This document shows, one piece after another, positions 33,887-41,009 of a DNA stretch of 61,599 bases (its first letter is position 1; each line of letters begins with the position of its first letter). Source of the stretch: Natronolimnohabitans sp. A-GB9 (GTDB taxonomy: Archaea > Halobacteriota > Halobacteria > Halobacteriales > Natrialbaceae); assembly GCF_030848565.1 (NCBI RefSeq), contig NZ_JAVDDV010000019.1, forward strand, positions 1 to 61,599. The letters are read 5' to 3'. Position numbers and translations under genes: made by a program. The notes beneath the pieces are model-generated. The model did not search any database, was not told the DNA's origin, and was given only the letters and a program-made list of their open reading frames with translations.

Positions 33887-34804
33887 TCACTGCATCGCCT
33901 TGACCCAGCCGGGAACGTGTGCGGGTTCGTCGGTACCGCCCTCCCATCCGTTCTCACGGAGGTACTCCTCGAGCGTCTGGGGTGTGAATCCGAAGTCCCG
34001 TTCGATCCGGCGGATGTTCGCCGGGAACGACGTGTGACCGCCCTCGTTGATGAAGTGGTCGCACATGACCGCAAACTCCTCGCCGAAGGCGTCTTCGGCC
34101 TCGTCGAGCGGCATGTGATACGGTTCGACGGTCTCACCGATCACGTCGCTGATGACCTCGGCGGTCTCGCGTAGCGTGAGGAGGTCGCTTGCGATGTTGT
34201 ACTCGGTCCCCGCGAAGTCGTCCGTGTTATCCAGTGCAACGGCGGACGCGCGAGCAGTGTCGTAGTAGGTCGTCTGGAAGTGGTGGGTCTCCTCGTCGAG
34301 TGGGAAGGCGAGGACCCCGTCTTCGACGCCGATCGCCTCCCAGTTCTCCATGAAGTATACGGGTTTGATCGCGGTGTATGGAACGCCCGTCTCACGGAGT
34401 CGTTCCGAGACGAGATAATGCGACCGCAGATGCGGGACGTCCGTGTCTTCCCGTTGATCGCCGGCACCGCTGTAGACGAGATGCTCGAGGTCACCTACCG
34501 CTTCGATCGCCGCTGCGAGGTTGTCACCGAGTTCGATGTGGGTATCGTAGCCGACCGCCCAGAAGTTGATCGTCGCCCAGACCTTGTCAGCGCGTTCCAC
34601 GTGTGGACGAAGGGTGTCCGGCCGAGACAGATCGCCCTCGACGAGTTCAACACCGAGGGCAGCGGTCGCCTGTGCGTGCTCTGTCGAGGCGTCGCGCGTC
34701 AGCGCGAGTATTTCGTAGTCCGTCTCGAGTGTCGCGAGTCGCTCGATAACGGCGCGCCCCTGATTACCGGTTCCACCGACGACGAGAATCGTATCAGTCG
34801 ACAT
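33887..34804 (-). CDS. NmrA-like NAD(P)-binding protein
   Basis: A 305-aa atypical short-chain dehydrogenase. The Rossmann motif is ILVVGGTGNQGRAVIERLA at residues 6-24, followed by VELVEGDLSRPDTLRPHVE, LVYSGAGDQR and the YTAIKPVYFMENW strand typical of NmrA/HSCARG proteins. Such proteins sense NADPH redox state or act as quinone-type reductases. The catalytic Tyr-x3-Lys is not obvious, so a sensor role is possible. The promoter region has multiple TACTACT/AGTAGTA half-sites. It stands alone. Confidence 0.85.
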   Translation of the reverse strand: MSTDTILVVGGTGNQGRAVIERLATLETDYEILALTRDASTEHAQATAALGVELVEGDLSRPDTLRPHVERADKVWATINFWAVGYDTHIELGDNLAAAIEAVGDLEHLVYSGAGDQREDTDVPHLRSHYLVSERLRETGVPYTAIKPVYFMENWEAIGVEDGVLAFPLDEETHHFQTTYYDTARASAVALDNTDDFAGTEYNIASDLLTLRETAEVISDVIGETVEPYHMPLDEAEDAFGEEFAVMCDHFINEGGHTSFPANIRRIERDFGFTPQTLEEYLRENGWEGGTDEPAHVPGWVKAMQ

Positions 34805-34813
34805 GAATCAAGT

Positions 34814-34875
34814 TCTAATAGTAGCAGTGTACTACTAAAAGATGACTTACAGTACTACCACACTATCAGTAGTAT
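34814..34875. promoter_or_regulatory. Clustered AGTAGTA/TACTACT half-sites
   Basis: The 62 bp just upstream of the NmrA-like gene hold TAGTAGCAGTGTACTACTA and AGTACTACC with AGTAGTATT. These are inverse half-sites that could bind a dimeric regulator. The rest of 34876-35242 is AT-rich and has no gene that I can support. Confidence 0.4.
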
Positions 34876-35242
34876 TGTATAGAGAGCGATCGTGGTGTCC
34901 GTTCGCGTCCCAGAATACGAACGTCGACCTGTGTCAACATATTACTATTATTTCTATACGAAGATATTCGCTCCTGATTTATGCACGGAAACGTCGGTGA
35001 TCGACTACGGACGTTCGCACTGGATGAATTATCAGCCGGCATCTAATATTATACAGGTGTTTTTTAATAATTGAAATAGTATTCAAAAGATCTATACTAT
35101 TACACTGGAAACGTTCGGGCGCTGGTCGTTCCAGCAATTCCACCGACCAAGTCAGAGGCACACCGGAACCTACCGGTCTTCTTCGCGTATCCGACGGTAT
35201 CAGATACCAATCGTTCGAAACGGCCGTCCCGGTTTTCGGTCA

Positions 35243-35524
35243 TCATACGGGCGCCCTGACGTTCCGTGCGTCGATCGCCGGCGGACGAACGTGGTTCCGT
35301 GGTACCACGAGATGACACTCACTCGAGGCGTCGATGAGGAACCCACGACCGAGTAGGACCCTCGATCCAGTCCCCGTGTATTCGGTGAGCGGTTTCCAAG
35401 ACTGGCTACCGACCTCGAGGTTCTGTAGGCGCCAGAGAGTCGTAGACGCATACACCTCGAGAGAAGAACCCGCCACCACGGCTTTCGTGGCTCGATCGGA
35501 CGCCGGTTCCGCGGAGGTAGGCAT
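35243..35524 (-). CDS. Hypothetical protein (93 aa) after the DHH gene
   Basis: A 93-aa open frame whose start codon directly follows the stop codon of the DHH gene. The sequence (VYASTTLWRLQNLEVGSQSW, then SRVLLGRGFLIDASSECHLV) is mixed beta-strand-like and not of obvious shadow composition. Position suggests co-transcription. I recognise no family, and it could be spurious. Confidence 0.4.
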   Translation of the reverse strand: MPTSAEPASDRATKAVVAGSSLEVYASTTLWRLQNLEVGSQSWKPLTEYTGTGSRVLLGRGFLIDASSECHLVVPRNHVRPPAIDARNVRAPV

Positions 35525-36541
35525 TCAGCCGGCCGTTCCACCGCTATCGTTCGGGATAGCGTCGAAGAATCGATCTTCCATTCGACGACGGAGCTGATCG
35601 ACGAGTTCGTCGCCGTCGATATCGGCGTCTACGACCTCCTCGAGCGGAATCTGTCCGCCAGCCATCGACGGGTGGCCGCCGGCACTGCCGGCATCCCCAA
35701 ACCCTCGCTCGAGACACGTCCCCAGATCGAGATCCGTCCTGATCGTCCGCGCACTCGCGTGTACCTCGTCGCGAACGATGCCACAGACGAGAACTGTATC
35801 GACGCCGTCGATGGTAAGCAGGAAATCAGCCGCCTGTGCGATCGCCACTTGGTTCTCCAGCCAACCCATACAGGAGACGATGCGGGACCCGCGACGGACG
35901 CGATTGACGATCGCGACGCCGAACGCGTCGACGGTCGCCGGCGTAAAGGACTCACTGTACAGTTTCCGAAGCAGTGTGGCGTCAGCGCGTGCGTGTAGGT
36001 AATTTGCAAGGTCGTACTCGGCGTCCGTCGGCTGTCGGTAGAAATCGAGTCGCTCCCGATGAATAGCGAACAAAAGCCCTGTCGTGATCCGTGCGGTGGG
36101 TTCGACGTCACTCTCGCGGAAGTACTCCGCGAGAATCGTTGCCGTCGCACCGTACTCCTCACGGATATCGGTGAACTCGGCTGTAACCCGTCGATCGGGC
36201 GGATGATGATCGATGACGATGTCGAGGTCGGTTCCCTCCTGGACGGGGTTGTGCTCTCCCGGAACCGAGTGATCGACGAACGCAAGGAGACCGTCTCGCT
36301 CGTGGACGTCGTCCACGTAGCGGCGCAGTTCTACGTCGAAGACGTCCACGAACGCACGGTTTTGTCCGGGTGAGACCGTTCCACCGTGGCGGATGTCGAC
36401 GGTTTCGGCGCCGCTTCGTTTCGCGAATAACTCGAGGGCGATCGCCGACGCGATCGAGTCCGGATCCGGATCGTCGTGACAGACGATGGTAAGCGTAGAC
36501 GCCGACCGCAACCGATCGAGTAGCGCTTCGGCGCTTGACAT
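35525..36541 (-). CDS. DHH/DHHA1 family phosphoesterase
   Basis: A 338-aa phosphoesterase of the RecJ/NrnA superfamily. Metal motifs are CHDDPDPDSIASA near residues 20-32, FVDHSVPGEHN and DIVIDHHPPDRR (the DHH motif). The C-terminal DHHA1 nucleic-acid-binding region ends with GSAGGHPSMAGGQIP. Members degrade short oligoribonucleotides, cyclic dinucleotides or single-stranded DNA. The length fits NrnA-like haloarchaeal members. The substrate cannot be told. It starts at MSSAEALLDRLRSA. Confidence 0.88.
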   Translation of the reverse strand: MSSAEALLDRLRSASTLTIVCHDDPDPDSIASAIALELFAKRSGAETVDIRHGGTVSPGQNRAFVDVFDVELRRYVDDVHERDGLLAFVDHSVPGEHNPVQEGTDLDIVIDHHPPDRRVTAEFTDIREEYGATATILAEYFRESDVEPTARITTGLLFAIHRERLDFYRQPTDAEYDLANYLHARADATLLRKLYSESFTPATVDAFGVAIVNRVRRGSRIVSCMGWLENQVAIAQAADFLLTIDGVDTVLVCGIVRDEVHASARTIRTDLDLGTCLERGFGDAGSAGGHPSMAGGQIPLEEVVDADIDGDELVDQLRRRMEDRFFDAIPNDSGGTAG

Positions 36542-36657
36542 ACCAGTAGTTCGGTTCCATCTCTGTTAACGGTTCGTCCAGTCGCAAGCGACCGTCACGG
36601 TTCCCGACGAAAGGGGCCATTCGACTCCGATCCCGTTACGTGTTAGCCCTCGAGCGA

Positions 36658-36999
36658 TCACCCTGGACGCTCGGTGCTCGTATCGGAGTCCGCAAACACC
36701 TTGAGGACGATAAGTTCCTCGTCGACCTCGACGATATCGTGAGACACTCCCTCCTCGACGGAGAGGAGATCACCTGCAGCGACCGAGTAGGTCTTTTCTC
36801 CGACCATAATCGTTCCCGCTCCCGTCAGGACGTAGTAGAGTTCGTCTTGGGTGTGTTTTCGAGACCCTTTCTGCCCGGCCGTCGTCTCTCGGTATCGTTT
36901 GAGTCCGACAGTCAGCGATTCAGTGTCGAGTACGCGAACCGAGTCCTCGTTCATCGCTTCGAGTTCGCTCAGCAAGTCGTCGCTAGGGATATGCGTCAT
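36658..36999 (-). CDS. Cupin-domain protein
   Basis: A 113-aa single cupin. The two metal-site motifs are partly kept: ELYYVLTGAGTIMVGEKTYS with a Glu and no clear first His pair, and DLLSVEEGVSHDIVEVDEEL with one His. Such small cupins can be isomerases, dioxygenases or sugar/metal-binding proteins. The weak metal motif argues against assigning a dioxygenase role. It stands alone between the DHH gene and a repeat. Confidence 0.75.
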   Translation of the reverse strand: MTHIPSDDLLSELEAMNEDSVRVLDTESLTVGLKRYRETTAGQKGSRKHTQDELYYVLTGAGTIMVGEKTYSVAAGDLLSVEEGVSHDIVEVDEELIVLKVFADSDTSTERPG

Positions 37000-37100
37000 G
37001 GTCCTACCTAACTACCGTTTCACCTTATATCGCTCTCCCGACTTTCCACTCACACTCCACGGGGAACTCCGATCGTGTTCGCAGTTGGGTCCGGATCACT

Positions 37101-37165
37101 GATACTGCCGGACAACACGATGCACACACCGATCGCACTCGAGATGCTGTCGTGTTCCGCGGTAA
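37101..37165. repeat. Family C repeat, left half
   Basis: ATACTGCCGGACAACACGAT, followed by GCACACACCGATCGCACTCG, matches the left half of the copy at 33770. The right half is lost or diverged. It sits just upstream of the rtcB pseudogene promoter. Confidence 0.6.
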
Positions 37166-37798
37166 ACGTGTACCCGTAGCTCGACGTACCACACGCTAAA
37201 TAGGGAGCGAGACGACATTCGGGTGTGACGCTCACACTCGAGGGCGAGTACACAACCGCCCGAATCATGGTCGACGACGAGTCGCTCGTCGAGGCGAACT
37301 GCCGCGAGCAGATTCGCGAACTCATCGACCATCCGGCGTTTACCGAGCCGGTCAGGGTGATGCCGGACGCCCACTGGGGTGCAGGCGCGCCCGTCGGGTT
37401 CACGATGGAACTCCCCGACAAAATCGTGCCGAACATCGTCGGTGTCGACGTCGGCTGTGGAATGGCCGCCACCGACATCGGGACCGAAACGCGAACGACG
37501 CATCCGCGAGCGCGTGCCGATGGGCCGAGACGTCCACGACTACGACGACGCCCCCCATCTCGTCGACGAGTTCCCCTTCGAGCGAGCAAACGACGTCTTC
37601 GACCGGTTCGCCGCCGCCTACGAGGAACGTTTCGGTCGGACGATCGATCCGCTCGAGTTCGACTTCGACGGCTACGGCGGCGACTACTTCAAAAGAAAAC
37701 CAAGGCGGGTTCCCCGGGCCACCGTGCCCGGGGTTGAAGCCGACACCCGCTGCCGCTAACCACGAATCATTAAGTACCTATACAAGATATTGAAATTC

Positions 37799-39016
37799 GT
37801 GGCAGACGGCTACCTGAGACGCACCGCAATCACCCGCCCCATCCTCACTGACGAGCAACAGGACTTGCTCGATGCCACCATCAACGAGTGGAAAGCTGCC
37901 TGCAACATCAGTAGCCGCATCGGATGGGAACACGGTGAAACGCGGAAAACCTACCTCCAAGACCTCGCCTACGACACGGTACTGGGAGAGACACGGCTCG
38001 GGAGTCAACACGTAATCCTCGCCACCCATCAGGCCGCAGCCGCGCTCGATGGTGTCGAAGCAATCGAAGACCTTGATGAACACTACAAAACGTCTCGACC
38101 GGAATTTACCAGTAACACGGTGAAATACGATACCCGGACGATGACGCTGTTCGATGACGGGTCTGTTTCGCTTTCCACCGTCGATGGCCGGATCCAGTGT
38201 GACCTGAATCTCCCCGACGAAGAAGACGGGTATCAACACGAATACCTCAACGATGACGAGTGGGAAGTAACAGAATCTACGCTGTCGAAGCGTGATGGCG
38301 AATACTACCTCCACATCGGGTTTCGTAAAGACAAACCCGAGAAACAGGTCGAAATACAGGATGACGACGAGGACAGGACAGTTCTCGGCGTTGACCTCGG
38401 CATCGTCAACATCGCCACCACCAGTACGGCCTACTTCGCATCGGGAAGGGAACTCAGGCACCGCCACCGGGAGTTCGAGCGGATCCGTGGAAACCTTCAG
38501 CAGACTGGGACACAATCTGCCCATCGAACGATTCAGCAGATGAGCGGGAGAGAATCACGGTATCTCCGTGACCAACTTCATCAAGTCGCCAATCAGATTT
38601 TCGAAGAAGCACGAACACACGACTGCGAATACATCGTCTTCGAGAACCTGAAGCACATCCGAGAGCGTGCGCCACCTGTCAAGGAGTTCCACCAGTGGGC
38701 ACACCGGCAACTCGTTGACCTTGTGGAGTACAAGGCTGAAGCCCACGGGATTAGTGTCGAGTTTGTAAGTCCGAAGAACACGAGTCGTCGGTGTCCCGAG
38801 TGTGGGCATACGAGCGAAGGGAATAGGGTGCAACAGGCGGAGTTTGAGTGTGAGTCCTGCGGTGCAACACAGAATGCGGATTATGTGGGTGCAAAGAATG
38901 TTGGGTGGCGGTTTGTCCGTCGGGGCCTACAGTCGTCTCGGCGGATGGGCGACAGTCAACTCGCCCTGAAGTCAGGAACGGTGACACCAAACCGGGGATT
39001 TATCCCGTCCGACTAA
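37799..39016 (+). CDS. tnpB: TnpB (IS1341-type) RNA-guided endonuclease
   Basis: A TnpB of about 405 aa. Start is GTG at 37799 (VADGYLRRTAIT) or TTG at 37790. The RuvC residues are in VLGVDLGIVNIATTS (Asp), YIVFENLKHI (Glu) and NADYVGAKNVGW (Asp). The zinc ribbon is CPECGHTSEGNR with CESCG. TnpB proteins bind a right-end RNA and cut DNA matching the guide next to a transposon-associated motif, favouring retention of the element. The reading frame is complete with all catalytic residues, so it may be active. It ends 64 nt before the right end of the element. Confidence 0.92.
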   Translation: MADGYLRRTAITRPILTDEQQDLLDATINEWKAACNISSRIGWEHGETRKTYLQDLAYDTVLGETRLGSQHVILATHQAAAALDGVEAIEDLDEHYKTSRPEFTSNTVKYDTRTMTLFDDGSVSLSTVDGRIQCDLNLPDEEDGYQHEYLNDDEWEVTESTLSKRDGEYYLHIGFRKDKPEKQVEIQDDDEDRTVLGVDLGIVNIATTSTAYFASGRELRHRHREFERIRGNLQQTGTQSAHRTIQQMSGRESRYLRDQLHQVANQIFEEARTHDCEYIVFENLKHIRERAPPVKEFHQWAHRQLVDLVEYKAEAHGISVEFVSPKNTSRRCPECGHTSEGNRVQQAEFECESCGATQNADYVGAKNVGWRFVRRGLQSSRRMGDSQLALKSGTVTPNRGFIPSD

Positions 39017-39080
39017 CCACGGTCGGCAGAGGCCGAGTTCACTGACAAGCCCCGCGCCACCGTGCGCGGGGCAGTTGACA
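38940..39080 (+). ncRNA. Possible TnpB guide (omega/re) RNA scaffold
   Basis: In related elements the 3' end of tnpB plus the right end encodes the scaffold of the guide RNA, and the guide is the flanking DNA. Here the tnpB tail and hairpin-forming right end (CCCCGCGCCACCGTGCGCGGGG) are present. The guide would start near 39081 in rtcB sequence. This is inferred from family knowledge only. Confidence 0.4.
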
Positions 39081-40052
39081 CAGTTGTGTCGGCGCGTCCT
39101 CGCTCGACAGCGCCAAGGGATCGGACACGTCATTCGGAGCGCTGGCACCCTCGGCGGCGGCAACCACTTCATCGAGTTCGCGAAGGCACGCGAGACGGAC
39201 CACTACTGGCTGGTCGTCCACAGCGGCTCGCGCTATCTGGGGAAATCCATCGCCGAGTACTGGCAACACAGGGCAAGTCAGTATCGCCACGCCGACGCCA
39301 TCCGTGACGCTATCCCCGAACGGTACGAGGAGTACCTCGAGTTCGACCTCGAGACGGTAAGCGATCACGACCTCTACGAATGGGTCACCGGCGGGAAAGG
39401 CGAGTCCCACCTCGACAAGGAGCATCTCCGGGCGGATTTCGAGGACGAGGACCTCGAGGACGCGTTCGACGTCCTCTCGCGACCACAGGACGCGGTCGAA
39501 GAGCGCAACGAGGATCTCGACTGGCTCGAGGGCAGGGAAGCCCACGGCTACTACGTCGATATGCTCTTCGCTCAGCAGTACGCCCGGTGGAACCGCGAGT
39601 TGATGAGTGAGGCTATCTGTGACGAACTGGACGTCGACCCAGTCGATCGGATCGAGTCGATCCACAACTACATCGATTTTCGGGATCTGACGATTCGAAA
39701 GGGCGCGACGCCGGCACGCGAGGACCAACGACTGATCATCCCGTTCAATATGGCCGAGGGATCGATCCTGGCCCGCGAAAAGGGCAACGAGGAGTGGAAC
39801 CGGACAGCACCCCACGGAGCCGGCCGCATCATGGGCCGAGGAGAGGCCCACGAGAAACTAAGCGTCGAGGCGTTCGAAGCGGCGATGACAGACGTCTACT
39901 CGGAGTCGGTCGTCGAGGCCGTCGTCGACGAAGCACCGATGGCGTACAAGCCGACCGAGGCGATCGCAGACGCCATCGAACCGACCGCGGAGATCGTCGA
40001 CTGGCTCGAGGTCGTGCACAATCTCAAGGCCAAAGAGTGATCGCCGTCGGAC

Positions 40053-40128
40053 ATACTGTCGGTCAGCACGATTGGGTGACGGCCGCAAGTTCGCGACCGA
40101 CGGGTCACTGACTGCTGTCCGGCAGTAT
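40053..40128. repeat. Family A repeat, shortened copy (76 bp), left of the toxin-antitoxin pair
   Basis: ATACTGTCGGTCAGCACGAT on the left and CACTGACTGCTGTCCGGCAG then TAT on the right. One internal arm is missing compared with the 109-bp copies. It begins 13 nt after the rtcB stop. Confidence 0.8.
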
Positions 40129-40196
40129 CACTATCCCAACCGAGCTAGTGTGAGCACACACTATACTTTATGAGTGGGGATCTCGTAGGCACGGAT

Positions 40197-40448
40197 ATGA
40201 GTAGTGAGAGTGTCGACTCCGAAAGCAAGGTGTCGGGGAACCAGGCGAACATTCCCGCCCGCATTCGGCGGGTACTCGATATCGACGACGGCGACAAACT
40301 CCGCTGGCATATCGAAGACGACGGCACGCTCCGCGTGCAGGTCGTCCAGCAGCGCAGCGGTACGTTCGGTGACTTCGGTGGCTACGACGGGGATCGGACG
40401 ACGGACGTCGAGAGCGAACACGACACGTGGGGCGTCGACGTCGAATAG
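40197..40448 (+). CDS. AbrB/MazE-type antitoxin
   Basis: An 83-aa protein. Residues about 10-45 (SGNQANIPARIRRVLDIDDG, then DKLRWHIEDDGTLRVQVVQ) look like a swapped-hairpin AbrB/SpoVT DNA-binding domain. The acidic tail is the likely toxin-binding part. Its TAG stop is followed directly by the ATG of the PIN-domain gene, so the two form a toxin-antitoxin operon. I chose the ATG at 40197. An in-frame start at 40170 would add nine residues. AbrB-type antitoxins bind and autoregulate their own promoter. Confidence 0.82.
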   Translation: MSSESVDSESKVSGNQANIPARIRRVLDIDDGDKLRWHIEDDGTLRVQVVQQRSGTFGDFGGYDGDRTTDVESEHDTWGVDVE

Positions 40449-40883
40449 ATGCCACGCGCGCTCGTCGATACGACTGTTCTCTTTGCGGCAGCGTACCGCC
40501 GTGACAGTGCACACGATGCTGCCCTCCCGATCCTCAGCGGAATCGACACCGCTGAGCTTCCGGAAGCGGTGATTCTCGATTACGTCCTCGCAGAGACGCT
40601 AAACGGGCTGACGACACACGCAGGTCACGAGGCTGCTGTCGACTTTCTCACTCGAGTAGAAGAGAATACGCGATTCCACATCGACTCCCTGACAGCGGAC
40701 GAGTTCGCCACGGCAAAAGCGCTCTTCCGACAGCACGAGTGTTTCTCGTTCGTCGATGCCTGTATCGTCGCGTACATGCAGGTGGAGGGACTCGGGTATC
40801 TCTACGCCTTCGACGACGATTTCGACGCCGCAGCGGATGTCTACCGTCTCGACACCGCAACTAACCCATATCAGCCAGAGTGA
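40449..40883 (+). CDS. vapC: PIN-domain ribonuclease toxin (VapC-like)
   Basis: A 144-aa PIN-domain protein. The acidic site includes Asp7 in ALVDTTVLF, Glu49 in YVLAETLNG, Asp103 in SFVDACIVAYM and Asp residues in YAFDDDFDAA. PIN toxins cut tRNA or rRNA. The preceding AbrB-type protein is the expected antitoxin. The pair is flanked by family A-type repeats at 40053-40128 and 40901-40980. Toxin activity is inferred from family and context. Some PIN proteins act in rRNA processing instead. Confidence 0.88.
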   Translation: MPRALVDTTVLFAAAYRRDSAHDAALPILSGIDTAELPEAVILDYVLAETLNGLTTHAGHEAAVDFLTRVEENTRFHIDSLTADEFATAKALFRQHECFSFVDACIVAYMQVEGLGYLYAFDDDFDAAADVYRLDTATNPYQPE

Positions 40884-40900
40884 GCGAGACACGCTCCTGT

Positions 40901-40980
40901 ATACTGCCGGATAACAGTCACTGAAGGCGTTCGCCGGGCAGGTGCGGCAACTGTGCACACTCGTGCTGTCCGGCAGAGTA
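40901..40980. repeat. Family A/C-type repeat (80 bp), right of the toxin-antitoxin pair
   Basis: ATACTGCCGGATAACAGTCA on the left and GTGCTGTCCGGCAGAGTA on the right. The core differs from both full families. It starts 17 nt after the toxin stop codon. Confidence 0.65.
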
Positions 40981-40987
40981 GCGACAG

Positions 40988-41009
40988 TGACGGATAGCGG
41001 TCCGTATCA
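40988..41009. repeat. 22-bp repeat E, copy 2
   Basis: Identical to 9109-9130. It includes the stop codon of the thermosome gene, so this repeat has become part of a gene end. Confidence 0.6.

Larger units (their letters stand above)
37691..39080 (+). mobile_element. IS1341-type (IS200/IS605 family) element with tnpB only
   Basis: The insertion separates rtcB codons after GACTACTTC and before CAGTTGTGTCGG. The left end AAAAGAAAACCAAGGCGG and the right end CACTGACAAGCC to GGCAGTTGAC match the deleted element at 11391-11700. Neither terminal inverted repeats nor a clear target duplication is seen, as expected for this family. No tnpA is present, so movement would need a transposase from elsewhere. 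Exact ends are uncertain by a few bases. Confidence 0.85.
37225..40040 (+). pseudogene. rtcB: rtcB-like RNA ligase gene, frameshifted and split by a transposon
   Basis: The 5' part reads MTLTLEGEYTTARIMVDDES and carries RVMPDAHWGAGAPVGF and VGVDVGCGMAATDIGTE, the RtcB metal-binding Asp/Cys region. Near 37490 the frame shifts and continues as RIRERVPMGRDVHDYDDAPH to DFDGYGGDYFK. The IS1341-type element lies from about 37691 to 39080. The gene resumes as QLCRRVLARQRQGIGHVIRS, then SAGTLGGGNHFIEF, VVHSGSRYLG and APHGAGRIMGRG (the guanylylated His). RtcB joins tRNA halves and repairs RNA ends. With two lesions this copy is dead, so another ligase must serve the cell if its tRNA introns are spliced. 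The start is GTG. Confidence 0.85.

Noticed and set aside
242-40980. The spaced palindromes as a CRISPR array
   Set aside because: Copies are thousands of bases apart, with no regular spacers and no cas genes.
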